30,322 nucleotides of DNA from Alphaproteobacteria bacterium (GTDB taxonomy: Bacteria > Myxococcota_A > UBA796 > GCA-2862545), in NCBI GenBank assembly GCA_020632955.1, contig JACKEO010000032.1, positions 1 to 30,322 of the forward strand, given 5' to 3'. Of the stretch, positions 23,482-30,322 are shown one piece after another (the first letter of the stretch is position 1; every line of letters starts with the position of its first letter). Below the pieces are notes generated by a model. It was not told where the DNA came from, did not search any database, and saw only the letters and a program-made list of their open reading frames with translations. The translations under genes were made by a program, and so were the position numbers.

Positions 23482-24996
23482 ATGCGCACCACCCTGGCCC
23501 TCCTGGCCCTCCTGGCCGGCTGCGAGCAGGTCGAGCTCGGCGGCACCTACGCCTACCTGGACGAGCTCGTGGACCCCACGGGCGCGGTGGCCGGGACCGA
23601 CGCGGTCTTCATGCCCCTGCCGCGTGCGGGCGGCGTGGCGCGCCTGGCACCCGGCGCCGAGGAGGCCACCGTGCTCGACCTGGGCGCCCGGCGGGTGGAG
23701 CGCCTGCAGGCCACGCCCACCGGCGACGTGCTCGCCCGCACCGTGGCCACCCTCTGCGACGACGAGACGGTCACCGGAACCCGGATCGACGACTGCCCCT
23801 ACGACGAGCTGCGCCGCGTGGGCTTCGTGCAGCGCCTGGGCAGGGAGAAGGCCACCGACACCTGGCAGGTGGGCCCCTGGTACGGCGACTTCACCTTCTC
23901 GGCGGACGGCCGCTGGGCGGTGGCCCCCATCGACCCCGACGTGGGGACCACGGGGGGCGGCATCGTGAACCTCACCTCGCTCCTCGCGCTCGACCTGGGG
24001 TCCGGTCGTCGCTTCGAGATCCCGGTGGGCTTCGCCGCCGACCGCATCCTCTTCGTGGAGGACGAGGCCGGCGCCCGCAGCGCCGTGGTGCTCTCGCGCA
24101 GCGCCGTGGCCGTGGTGGACCTCACCGCCGACCTGCCCGGGGTGCGCATCACCTACCCGCTCACCCTCGACGCGGGGTCGCCGCTGTCACCGCGCGACGT
24201 GGTGCTCACGCCCGACGGTGGCCACGCGCTGGTCACCGTGGCCGGCAGCACCGACCTGTACGTCCTCGACCTGCAGGACCCCTCCATCAACCTCGTGAGC
24301 CTGGCGGGCACCCCGGCCGACCTCGTGGTGGACCCGGCGAACGACCAGACCCTGCTGGTGTACGCCAACCGCTCGCTGGTGGAGGTGCTGGACCACCAGC
24401 TCTTCGACCTGCGCGAGGTCACCCTCGCCCGCCCGGCCAACCACATCGACCTCGGTCCCGACTACGCCCTGCTCTCGCAGCTCGGCGCGGGCCTCGACCT
24501 GGTGCGCCTCGACCTGGCCAGCCTGCGCACCGACACCATCCGCCTGAACTACCCCCCCGACGAGGTGCAGCTCGCGCCCGACGGCGCCTTCGCCGTCACG
24601 CTGGTCCGGTCGGGCTCGCAGGGCGACAACCTCGAGCTGGTCGACCTCGTGCTGCGGGACGGCCGCGTGCGCACCACCTCCACCGCCTTCCGCCTGGACG
24701 GCGCGCCGGTGGGCCTGGCGATGACCGAGATCCCCGACGGCATGTCGCTGCTGGTGCTGCAGCAGGGCGTCGACACCCTCTTCGAGCTGTCGTGGCCCCT
24801 GCTGGGCCTGGCCACCGCCGATCTGCCCGGCGGCCCCGCCGCTCTCGGGCGCGTGGGCGATGGCTTCTGGATCGCCCACGACGACCCCCTGGGGCTCGTG
24901 AGCTTCTACACCCCCGGCGAGGACGTGGTCTCCCTCGCGGGCTTCGGCCGCACCGGCCTGTTCGACGTCGACCAGCTCTTCGTGGAGGAGGAGTGA
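23482..24996 (+). CDS. Beta-propeller lipoprotein B, likely paralogue of the upstream gene product
   Basis: A 504-residue lipoprotein with lipobox LAGC and Cys 14. Propeller-like blades occur throughout ('FTFSADGRWAVAPID', 'VVLTPDGGHALVTVAG', 'LYVLDLQD', 'VQLAPDGAFAVTLVRSG'). It shares with lipoprotein A the C-terminal pattern W[VI]-x4-LG-x-[IV]SFY-x-P followed by a GF and a final EE ('WIAHDDPLGLVSFYTP', 'LAGFGRTG', 'EEE'), though the rest is diverged and four Cys (about residues 14, 92 and 110) include a possible disulphide pair. The ATG at 23482 is 2 bp after the previous stop, with GAGGAG inside the end of that gene. In-frame sequence upstream of 23482 belongs to an antisense-like long frame and is not used. 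Its stop overlaps the next ATG (TGATG). Confidence 0.85.
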   Translation: MRTTLALLALLAGCEQVELGGTYAYLDELVDPTGAVAGTDAVFMPLPRAGGVARLAPGAEEATVLDLGARRVERLQATPTGDVLARTVATLCDDETVTGTRIDDCPYDELRRVGFVQRLGREKATDTWQVGPWYGDFTFSADGRWAVAPIDPDVGTTGGGIVNLTSLLALDLGSGRRFEIPVGFAADRILFVEDEAGARSAVVLSRSAVAVVDLTADLPGVRITYPLTLDAGSPLSPRDVVLTPDGGHALVTVAGSTDLYVLDLQDPSINLVSLAGTPADLVVDPANDQTLLVYANRSLVEVLDHQLFDLREVTLARPANHIDLGPDYALLSQLGAGLDLVRLDLASLRTDTIRLNYPPDEVQLAPDGAFAVTLVRSGSQGDNLELVDLVLRDGRVRTTSTAFRLDGAPVGLAMTEIPDGMSLLVLQQGVDTLFELSWPLLGLATADLPGGPAALGRVGDGFWIAHDDPLGLVSFYTPGEDVVSLAGFGRTGLFDVDQLFVEEE

Positions 24997-25643
24997 TGCG
25001 CCCCATCGTCCTGCTGGCCGGGCTGCTCGCCGCGGCCCCGGCCCACGCCGCCCGCCACGAGCTGTCGTACGAGTTCCTCGGGGCCTTCACCTCCGACCTC
25101 ACGCTCGGCGAGGTCTTCGACACCCGGCTGCCCGCCTTCGGCCTGAAGGCCGGCGGTGCGGTGCTCCGCAACGGTCCCCGCACGCGACGTTTCGGCCTCG
25201 TGATCGACGGCGGCTGGAGCCGCGCCAGCCGGGGCTCCCGCGTCGACCTCTACAGCGAGGTCTTCGACCGCAACACGCCCTTCGGCGCCACCCTCGTGGT
25301 CGACACGATCACCCTGGGCGCGAAGGCCGACGTGAGCGTGGCCGACCTCTTCTTCCCCTACATCCACGTGCAGGCCGCCCTGCTCCACGGCCGCGTGCTC
25401 ACCGACAGCGACCCCGACGACCACGACGACCCCTTCGTCGACGACGGCCTCGCCCCCGCCGGCCTCTTCACCTTCGGCTTCGAGCTCGGCCCCCCCGACA
25501 CCCACCTGGGCTGGCCCGTCACCTTCGCCTTCTACCTGGAGGCGGGCGTCCAGATCGCCGGCGGCATGACCGTGGGCGCCCTGGGCGGCCCCGTCGACCT
25601 GTCGGGGGCGGTGCTGAGATCGGGCGTCGGGCTCAGGTTCTGA
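24996..25643 (+). CDS. Small outer-membrane beta-barrel protein
   Basis: A 215-residue exported protein: signal peptide MRPIVLLAGLLAAAPAHAA, then alternating amphipathic strands and a C-terminal Phe ('AVLRSGVGLRF'), which fits a barrel inserted by BAM. An acidic stretch 'DSDPDDHDDPFVDDGL' (about residues 132-147) looks like a surface loop and could bind cations. No family was recognised. The ATG shares a base with the stop of lipoprotein B (TGATG), so the two are translationally coupled; it is the last gene of the operon. It is followed within 11 bp by a dispersed repeat copy. That the barrel anchors or exports the two propeller lipoproteins is inference from the gene order. Confidence 0.8.
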   Translation: MRPIVLLAGLLAAAPAHAARHELSYEFLGAFTSDLTLGEVFDTRLPAFGLKAGGAVLRNGPRTRRFGLVIDGGWSRASRGSRVDLYSEVFDRNTPFGATLVVDTITLGAKADVSVADLFFPYIHVQAALLHGRVLTDSDPDDHDDPFVDDGLAPAGLFTFGFELGPPDTHLGWPVTFAFYLEAGVQIAGGMTVGALGGPVDLSGAVLRSGVGLRF

Positions 25644-25653
25644 GGGGTGAGGC

Positions 25654-25714
25654 GTCAGCCGCCACAGAGGCACAGAGTACGCAGAGGATGGCACAGAGCC
25701 TGAGCCCTGGCGCC
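25654..25714 (+). repeat. Dispersed 'gccgccacagaggcacagag' repeat, copy 3
   Basis: Reads GTCAGCCGCCACAGAGGCAC, AGAGTACGCAGAGGATG, GCACAGAGCCTGAG, CCCTGGCGCC. It matches copy 2 over its whole length, including CCTGANCC and a following GGCGCC, and lies in the 100-bp convergent gap between the barrel gene (ends 25643) and the phosphatase gene (ends 25744). Confidence 0.85.
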
Positions 25715-25743
25715 GGCCCCCACCTCCGTGCCTCCCGCGTGAC

Positions 25744-27087
25744 CTACCGGGAGCGCGGCGCGAGGACGAAGTCGTCGATGCGGTTGCCCGCGATGTCCTT
25801 GGCGGTGATCGTGGCGCCATCGTCGGTGAAGTCGGCCACCACGTAGTGCATGACCGCCTTGGCCTCGACGTTCCACCAGCCCTCACCGATCTTGTCGTAG
25901 AGGGGCGCGCCCGCGCCGCCGGTGACGAGGTAGACCGTGCCGTCGGGGTCCTCGACGCCGTCGCGGATGGGCACCGAGCGCTCGTAGATGTGGTTGTGGC
26001 CCGAGACCGACAGGTCGAGCCCGACGGCGTCGAAGGACGGCGTCCACGCGTCGCGGAGTCGCTCGTTGGACTTGTGGCGTTCGCAGACCGCGTAGGTGGC
26101 GACGTGGTTGAGCGCCAGCTTCCACAGCGCGTCCGACCCACCGAGCCGCTCCTCCACGAAGTCCGGCTGGTCGACGTCGATCACGCTCTCGTCGACGAAG
26201 TAGTCGACCAGCGCCGCCACATGCAGCGGACCCACGCGGAGGTCGAAGTACTGCTCGTCGCGAGGGAGGCTGAAGCGCGCGAAGTAGTTCGTGGCAAGGT
26301 ACTCGTGGTTGCCCAGCGCCGGGATGAGCGGGCGGCGCGCGAGCACGTCGCCCGTGGCCTCCCACCAGGCGTACCACTGGCCCTCCGACAGCCCGCTCTC
26401 GACGAGATCCCCGGTGAACAGGATGAGGTCCGGCGCCTCGGTGTCGACCTGGGCGAGCAGCGCCCCCCAGTCCTCGTAGTGATCGCGGCTGTCGCCGACG
26501 AAGACCACGCGCAGCGCGCCCGAGCTGCCTGGCGCCTGGGGCGTGGTGAAGCTGTGGATCGGGCTCCAGTGGCTCGCACCGTCGCCCTCGCCCCCCACGC
26601 GGTAGCTGTAGGTCGTGCCCGGCTCGAGCGTGCCGAGGGTCTTGAACTCGTGGGTGCGGTAGGCGTCGTCGTCGGAGCCGCCGTACAGGTAGCTGATGCC
26701 CTCGTAGGTGTGCTCGGCGCCGAAGTCGGAGGGCGCCAGGTCGGCCCCACGTGCCAGCTGGACCTGGCTGGCGAGCGTGCCCGTGTCGGTGGACCACACG
26801 AGGCTCACCGACCGGCTCGTGTCGACGTCGGGGAAGCCCAGGTGCACGTGACGCGGGTCGGGGCCCACAGGCAGCTCCTGCGCGGGAGCGTCGACGTACT
26901 CGGTGGTGCCGAAGACGGCACTGTGGGGCTCGATGCCCTCGGTGGTGGTCTCTCCCCCGGCGAGGGGGCGGGTGTAGACCACCGCGGGCGTCCCGTCGTC
27001 ACGCGCGTCCGTGTCGTCCGTGTCGGAGGCAGGGCCCGCACCACAGCCGGCGAGCGCGATGGCGAAGACGAGGGGAGCGGCGCGCAC
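25744..27087 (-). CDS. Purple-acid-phosphatase-like metallophosphoesterase lipoprotein
   Basis: A 447-residue exported phosphatase. Lipobox LAGC with Cys 15, then an Asp/Thr-rich linker. An N-terminal Ig/fibronectin-like domain (about residues 80-185, 'VSLVWSTDT' to 'SPIHSFTTP') precedes a calcineurin-like domain: 'VVFVGDSRDHYEDW' near 195, 'LFTGDLVESG', 'PALGNHEYLATNY' near 256, 'LALNHVATYA' and 'VSGHNHIYERS' near 361. The GHxHxYER block and the domain order are those of purple acid phosphatases, but the Tyr that ligands Fe(III) in the GDxxY block is replaced (GDLVE), so the metal centre probably differs. GTG 27087 is chosen because GGAGG lies 5 bp upstream and it starts the lipoprotein signal; the frame is open to 27246 but that part overlaps the MscS gene. 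It lies 55 bp downstream of the MscS gene on the same strand. Confidence 0.87.
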   Translation of the reverse strand: MRAAPLVFAIALAGCGAGPASDTDDTDARDDGTPAVVYTRPLAGGETTTEGIEPHSAVFGTTEYVDAPAQELPVGPDPRHVHLGFPDVDTSRSVSLVWSTDTGTLASQVQLARGADLAPSDFGAEHTYEGISYLYGGSDDDAYRTHEFKTLGTLEPGTTYSYRVGGEGDGASHWSPIHSFTTPQAPGSSGALRVVFVGDSRDHYEDWGALLAQVDTEAPDLILFTGDLVESGLSEGQWYAWWEATGDVLARRPLIPALGNHEYLATNYFARFSLPRDEQYFDLRVGPLHVAALVDYFVDESVIDVDQPDFVEERLGGSDALWKLALNHVATYAVCERHKSNERLRDAWTPSFDAVGLDLSVSGHNHIYERSVPIRDGVEDPDGTVYLVTGGAGAPLYDKIGEGWWNVEAKAVMHYVVADFTDDGATITAKDIAGNRIDDFVLAPRSR

Positions 27088-27142
27088 GGAGGCCTCCGGG
27101 TCGCGACGGCGTCGGGGAGGTGACGCCGCGGTGACGAGCCCC

Positions 27143-27958
27143 CTACCCCGCTTCCGCCACCTCGGGCAGCGCCAGGCCGGCCTCCCGCAGCGCCCTGCGC
27201 CCCCGCGCGGTGAGGTCGGTGACGTAGGCCTTCTCGTGGCGGGCATCGAAGACGTAGGACTTCACGCTCACCACGAGCAGCGGGTGCAGGCCCACCACCT
27301 TCTCCTCGGCCACCGTGACCACCGGCTTGTCGAGGTAGACGTAGGCGCTGGTGGCCGCCACCTCCTCGAGCAGCGCGCGGGCCGTGGCCACGTCGGCGTC
27401 GAGCTGCAGGGTGAAGCCCACCACCACCATGCAGTCCAGCGCGCCCGCGTTCGCCGACGCCACCGACTCCGTGAGGAACTTGGAGTTCGGGATGGTGACG
27501 AGGTTGTCGTCCAGCGTGACCAGGCGCACCGAGCGCAGCCCGATCTCGGTGACCTCGCCGTAGTACCCGCCGAAGCTCACCCGATCGCCCACCTGGAAGG
27601 GCTCGTCGATGAGCAGGGTGACGCCGGCGATGAGGCTGGCGACCAGATCGCGGAAGGCGAAGCCCAGCCCCAGCCCCAGGGTGGCGAACAGCGGGACGAG
27701 GGCCTCGCGATCGGTCTCGCGCAGCAGCGTGAGCGGCACGATCAGCCCCAGCGCCACGTAGGCGCCGAAGCGCAGCAGGGCCTTGACCTTCTTCAGCGTG
27801 AGGCGGCGATCGGCGAAGCGCTCGCCGAGGTCGTCGAGCAGGCGCCCCACCACCGCGATCGCCACCCACCCGATCACCGCGATGGCCAGGGCGAGCGGGA
27901 GGCGCTGGAAGCTCACGAGCTCCAGGAGCTGACCGGCGTCGAGAGAGCCCAGGTCCAT
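27143..27958 (-). CDS. MscS-family mechanosensitive ion channel, short form
   Basis: A 271-residue channel, close in length to E. coli MscS (286). There are two or three N-terminal helices (about residues 18-38, 60-80 and 85-115), the pore/linker 'LATLGLGLGFAFRDLVASLI', then 'VGDRVSFGGYYGEVTEIGL' and 'DDNLVTIPNSKFLTESVAS', which mark the beta domain. A C-terminal alpha/beta part follows. The ATG is at 27958, 3 bp after the stop of the upstream membrane NTPase-like gene, so the two genes are co-expressed and may form one machine. It differs from the longer MscS at 18480, which has an extended N terminus. Confidence 0.9.
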   Translation of the reverse strand: MDLGSLDAGQLLELVSFQRLPLALAIAVIGWVAIAVVGRLLDDLGERFADRRLTLKKVKALLRFGAYVALGLIVPLTLLRETDREALVPLFATLGLGLGFAFRDLVASLIAGVTLLIDEPFQVGDRVSFGGYYGEVTEIGLRSVRLVTLDDNLVTIPNSKFLTESVASANAGALDCMVVVGFTLQLDADVATARALLEEVAATSAYVYLDKPVVTVAEEKVVGLHPLLVVSVKSYVFDARHEKAYVTDLTARGRRALREAGLALPEVAEAG

Positions 27959-27961
27959 CGG

Positions 27962-30322
27962 TCAGGCCGCCCACTGCAGGATGTGGCGGCGCCGCAGCAC
28001 CGTGGTGACGCCACGCAGCCAGAGGGTCTCCACCCGCGCCCGGCCCCCGTCGTAGGCGAGCACGCCCCGCTGCACGAGCTCGCGCACGTCGGCGCGCACG
28101 TCGACCTCGTCGGCGTCGATCACCTGCGAGAGCTCGGCCACGGTGAGATCCTCCTGGATGCGCAGCGCGGCGAGGACGAACAGCTGGAGCAGGCCCACGT
28201 CGGCCAGCTTCCGGCCCGCGAGCTCGGGCACCACCACCACGTCGGCGTGGCCGTCGGGACGGGGACGCAGGGAGCGCGCCCAGAGCTCCAGGGCGATGGT
28301 GGGGCAGCCGCCCGACGCCTCCGCGAGCAGGCGGAAGTAGGACTGGATGGCCCGCTCCCGCTCCACGTCGGGCGGCGCGCCGAAGGGCCCGGTGTTCTCC
28401 AGCCGGCGGAAGTCCACGTCGATGCCCGCGTGCTGGGAGCGCCGCAGCACCAGCTCGCGCAGGTCGGGGCCCGACAGCGGCGCCACGTCCACCACGGCGC
28501 GCACGACGCCGGCGTTCACCAGCGTGGCGATGCGCGACAGGTAGCCCCACGCCGGGCGGTGCACGCCCAGGATCCAGAAGTGCCGCTCGCTCGTGGCGTT
28601 GCACACGTACAGCAGGGTGCGCAGGCCCTCGAATCCGCCCACGTGGCGCAGGAAGGTGCGCTGGGTGCGCCGGATGACGTGCACGCACGACGGCAACGCC
28701 AGCAGGGCCTCGACCAGCGCGTCGTCGTCCTCGGGCACCTCGGCGAGGCCGGTGAAGCCCGCGATCCAGCCGCGCACGGCCTTGGCCGAGGTGAGGCGGC
28801 CCTCCAGCGTGCCGCGGCGCGCGGGCAGGTCGTCCACCACCAGGTGCTCCGCGATGCGGTCGAGGAGCACCCCCTTGCCGTCCCCCCGGTCGCCGGTGAG
28901 CACCAGCACGCCGCGCCGGCGGTCGCGACGCCAGCCCTCGAGCTGGTCGACCACGGCCGCCTCCGCCTTGGGGCGCGCCACGAGCACCTCCGGCGGCACC
29001 TCGCCCGAGGTGAGCCGCGCCACCACCTCGGGCTCGAGCACGCTGGGGGCCTCGGCCGCCCCGTCCTCCGCCTCGCCCCCGAAGCGCACCCGGTCCATCA
29101 CGGCCACGAGCGCGCTGTACCCATCCTGCTGCGCCGCGGTGCCCTGCAGCACGTCCCAGACGATGGCCGCGCCCAGGTAGCCGCCGAGCACCACCGCCCG
29201 CACCGGCGCCAGGGGGCCGACGCGGGTGCGTGCGATCACCCGACGCAGCCACGCCGGCGCGCGGCCCAGGCGACGCACGCGCGCCAGCAGGCGCGGCTCC
29301 CAGCGCACGGCCAGCACCACCACCAGCACGAGGCCCACCAGGTCGATCACCAGCGCGACGAAGTCCCCCACGGCGTCGGCGAACATCAGCTCCGAGAGCA
29401 CGTGCTCCAGCACGTACCCGGCCACCCACCACACCCCGAGGGTCGTCCAGGTCTGTTGGCCCAGGGCCAGCTCCTCCTCGTCCACCAGCAGCAGGGCCGG
29501 GCGCAGCTCGCCGGCCTGCGCGAAGAGCACCTTCACGCTGGCCCGGAGCGCACCGAACACCGCCGACCACGCGAGGGCGCGGAGCACGATGCCGAGCTCG
29601 GGCGCCAGCGCCGCCGCGGTGGGCGCCAGCAGGGCCGCCACGCTCCCGTCGATGACGGGCAGCAGCACGTCAGCCACCCGGGGACGGAGCAGCTCGCGCG
29701 CACGACGAGGCAGCGGCACCCCGAGGCGTTCGGCGCCGTCGAGGCAGCGATCCGCGAACACCTCTGCCCGACGACGGAGCACCAGCCACACCACGAGCAG
29801 CACGAGGGACCACACCAGCCGCCGCGTGGCACCCCCCACCCGGTTCATGTCGACCAGCATGGCCGGTGCCGCCACCAGCCAGCGCACGCGCTCGCGCAGC
29901 AGGGCGAGCCCCTGCACCCCGAGCAGCCGCAGCTCGGCCACGAAGTCGGTGCCGAAGGTGGCCCAGTCCACGCCTCGCTCGGCCTGGCTGACCGACGGGC
30001 GGAGGCGGTGCTTCAGCTCCTTGACCAGGCGCAGATCCTCGAGCCGGTCGGAGCGCGCCTGGGCCAGCCGATCCCGCGCCCCGTCGAGCGGCACCACCTC
30101 CGCGTCGATGGCGTCGCGGGTGTCGGCGAGCAGGGGGAGCAGCTCGGCCCTGAGCGTGTCGTCGGGCATCGCCTGCGCCTGCCCGGTCCAGGCCTGGAGC
30201 TGGGCCATGCGCGGCGCCGGATCGGGGCGCGCCGGCAGCTCCAGGCCCTCGGGCACCAGCTCCTCCACCGAGGCCAGCAGGCTGCTGCGCAGCTGGCTGA
30301 TCCAGGTGCGCACCAGCGCGTA
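27962..30322 (-). CDS. Large membrane protein with degenerate P-loop NTPase and winged-helix-like end, 5' end beyond window
   Basis: At least 786 residues; the frame stays open to the right edge (codons TAC GCG CTG precede a GTG at 30313), so the start is probably outside the window. Numbering from the GTG at 30313: charged N-terminal helices (1-160), several membrane helices (about 168-190, 215-265, 290-340 and 370-390), then a P-loop-like domain. Its Walker A is 'LTGDRGDGKGVLL' (about 470-480), with Gly in place of the usual Ser/Thr. The expected Walker B reads 'VHVIRRTQRTFLRHVGG', with Arg where the acidic pair should be. The end ('LTVAELSQVIDADEVDVRAD' and 'VRELVQRGVLAYDGGRARV') resembles a winged helix. 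No named family was recognised. It is coupled to the MscS gene 3 bp downstream. Confidence 0.8.
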   Translation of the reverse strand, partial: YALVRTWISQLRSSLLASVEELVPEGLELPARPDPAPRMAQLQAWTGQAQAMPDDTLRAELLPLLADTRDAIDAEVVPLDGARDRLAQARSDRLEDLRLVKELKHRLRPSVSQAERGVDWATFGTDFVAELRLLGVQGLALLRERVRWLVAAPAMLVDMNRVGGATRRLVWSLVLLVVWLVLRRRAEVFADRCLDGAERLGVPLPRRARELLRPRVADVLLPVIDGSVAALLAPTAAALAPELGIVLRALAWSAVFGALRASVKVLFAQAGELRPALLLVDEEELALGQQTWTTLGVWWVAGYVLEHVLSELMFADAVGDFVALVIDLVGLVLVVVLAVRWEPRLLARVRRLGRAPAWLRRVIARTRVGPLAPVRAVVLGGYLGAAIVWDVLQGTAAQQDGYSALVAVMDRVRFGGEAEDGAAEAPSVLEPEVVARLTSGEVPPEVLVARPKAEAAVVDQLEGWRRDRRRGVLVLTGDRGDGKGVLLDRIAEHLVVDDLPARRGTLEGRLTSAKAVRGWIAGFTGLAEVPEDDDALVEALLALPSCVHVIRRTQRTFLRHVGGFEGLRTLLYVCNATSERHFWILGVHRPAWGYLSRIATLVNAGVVRAVVDVAPLSGPDLRELVLRRSQHAGIDVDFRRLENTGPFGAPPDVERERAIQSYFRLLAEASGGCPTIALELWARSLRPRPDGHADVVVVPELAGRKLADVGLLQLFVLAALRIQEDLTVAELSQVIDADEVDVRADVRELVQRGVLAYDGGRARVETLWLRGVTTVLRRRHILQWAA

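Overview
This is a very GC-rich (roughly 70% or more by eye), densely coded chromosomal window from a Gram-negative bacterium with a large envelope proteome. It carries at least six predicted lipoproteins, a Pal homologue, an OmpA protein with thrombospondin type 3 calcium repeats, Asp/Thr-rich linkers after lipobox cysteines, a near-consensus sigma-54 promoter and a dispersed intergenic repeat. Together these suggest a myxobacterium-like member of the former Deltaproteobacteria (Myxococcota or a relative). That placement is inference: no rRNA or marker gene lies in the window. No tRNA, rRNA, CRISPR array, transposase, integrase or phage gene was seen.

Layout. 1-3433 (minus): free methionine-(R)-sulfoxide reductase followed by a large exported beta-propeller/amidohydrolase that runs off the left edge. 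3532-6727 (plus): a lipoprotein of unknown function, then an M3 oligopeptidase A. 6728-7024: a convergent gap holding two inverted copies of a 'cacagaggcacagag' repeat. 7025-8590 (minus): the OmpA/TSP3 protein, divergent from 8872-13139 (plus), which encodes an orphan zinc/manganese-binding lipoprotein and a two-domain M16 metalloprotease. A very long stem-loop separates the protease from a TerB-like protein (13278-13844, minus). 13985-15583 (plus): a two-helix membrane protein and a TPR protein. 15599-18249 (minus): Pal, an MGAT/DGAT2-like acyltransferase, a DUF2786 protein and a stand-alone receiver domain, with a strong terminator between Pal and the acyltransferase. 18480-21787 (plus): an MscS channel overlapping a DUF4442 hotdog protein, then a membrane-inserted metallophosphoesterase. 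21905-25643 (plus): two adjacent beta-propeller lipoproteins with the same C-terminal motif and a small outer-membrane barrel, tightly coupled and preceded by a sigma-54-type promoter. 25654-25714: a third repeat copy, again in a convergent gap. 25744-30322 (minus): a membrane protein with a degenerate P-loop domain that runs off the right edge, a second MscS channel and a purple-acid-phosphatase-like lipoprotein.

The common theme is the cell envelope: outer-membrane anchoring, periplasmic proteolysis, turgor release and lipid metabolism. The best candidates for something undescribed are the sigma-54-driven propeller/propeller/barrel operon, the MscS plus degenerate membrane NTPase pair, the repeat family placed in convergent gaps, and the M16 protease whose mature N terminus looks like a TonB box. 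Several genes have a better-supported start inside a longer open frame; these choices are explained per gene. Many long antisense open frames exist only because of the high GC content.
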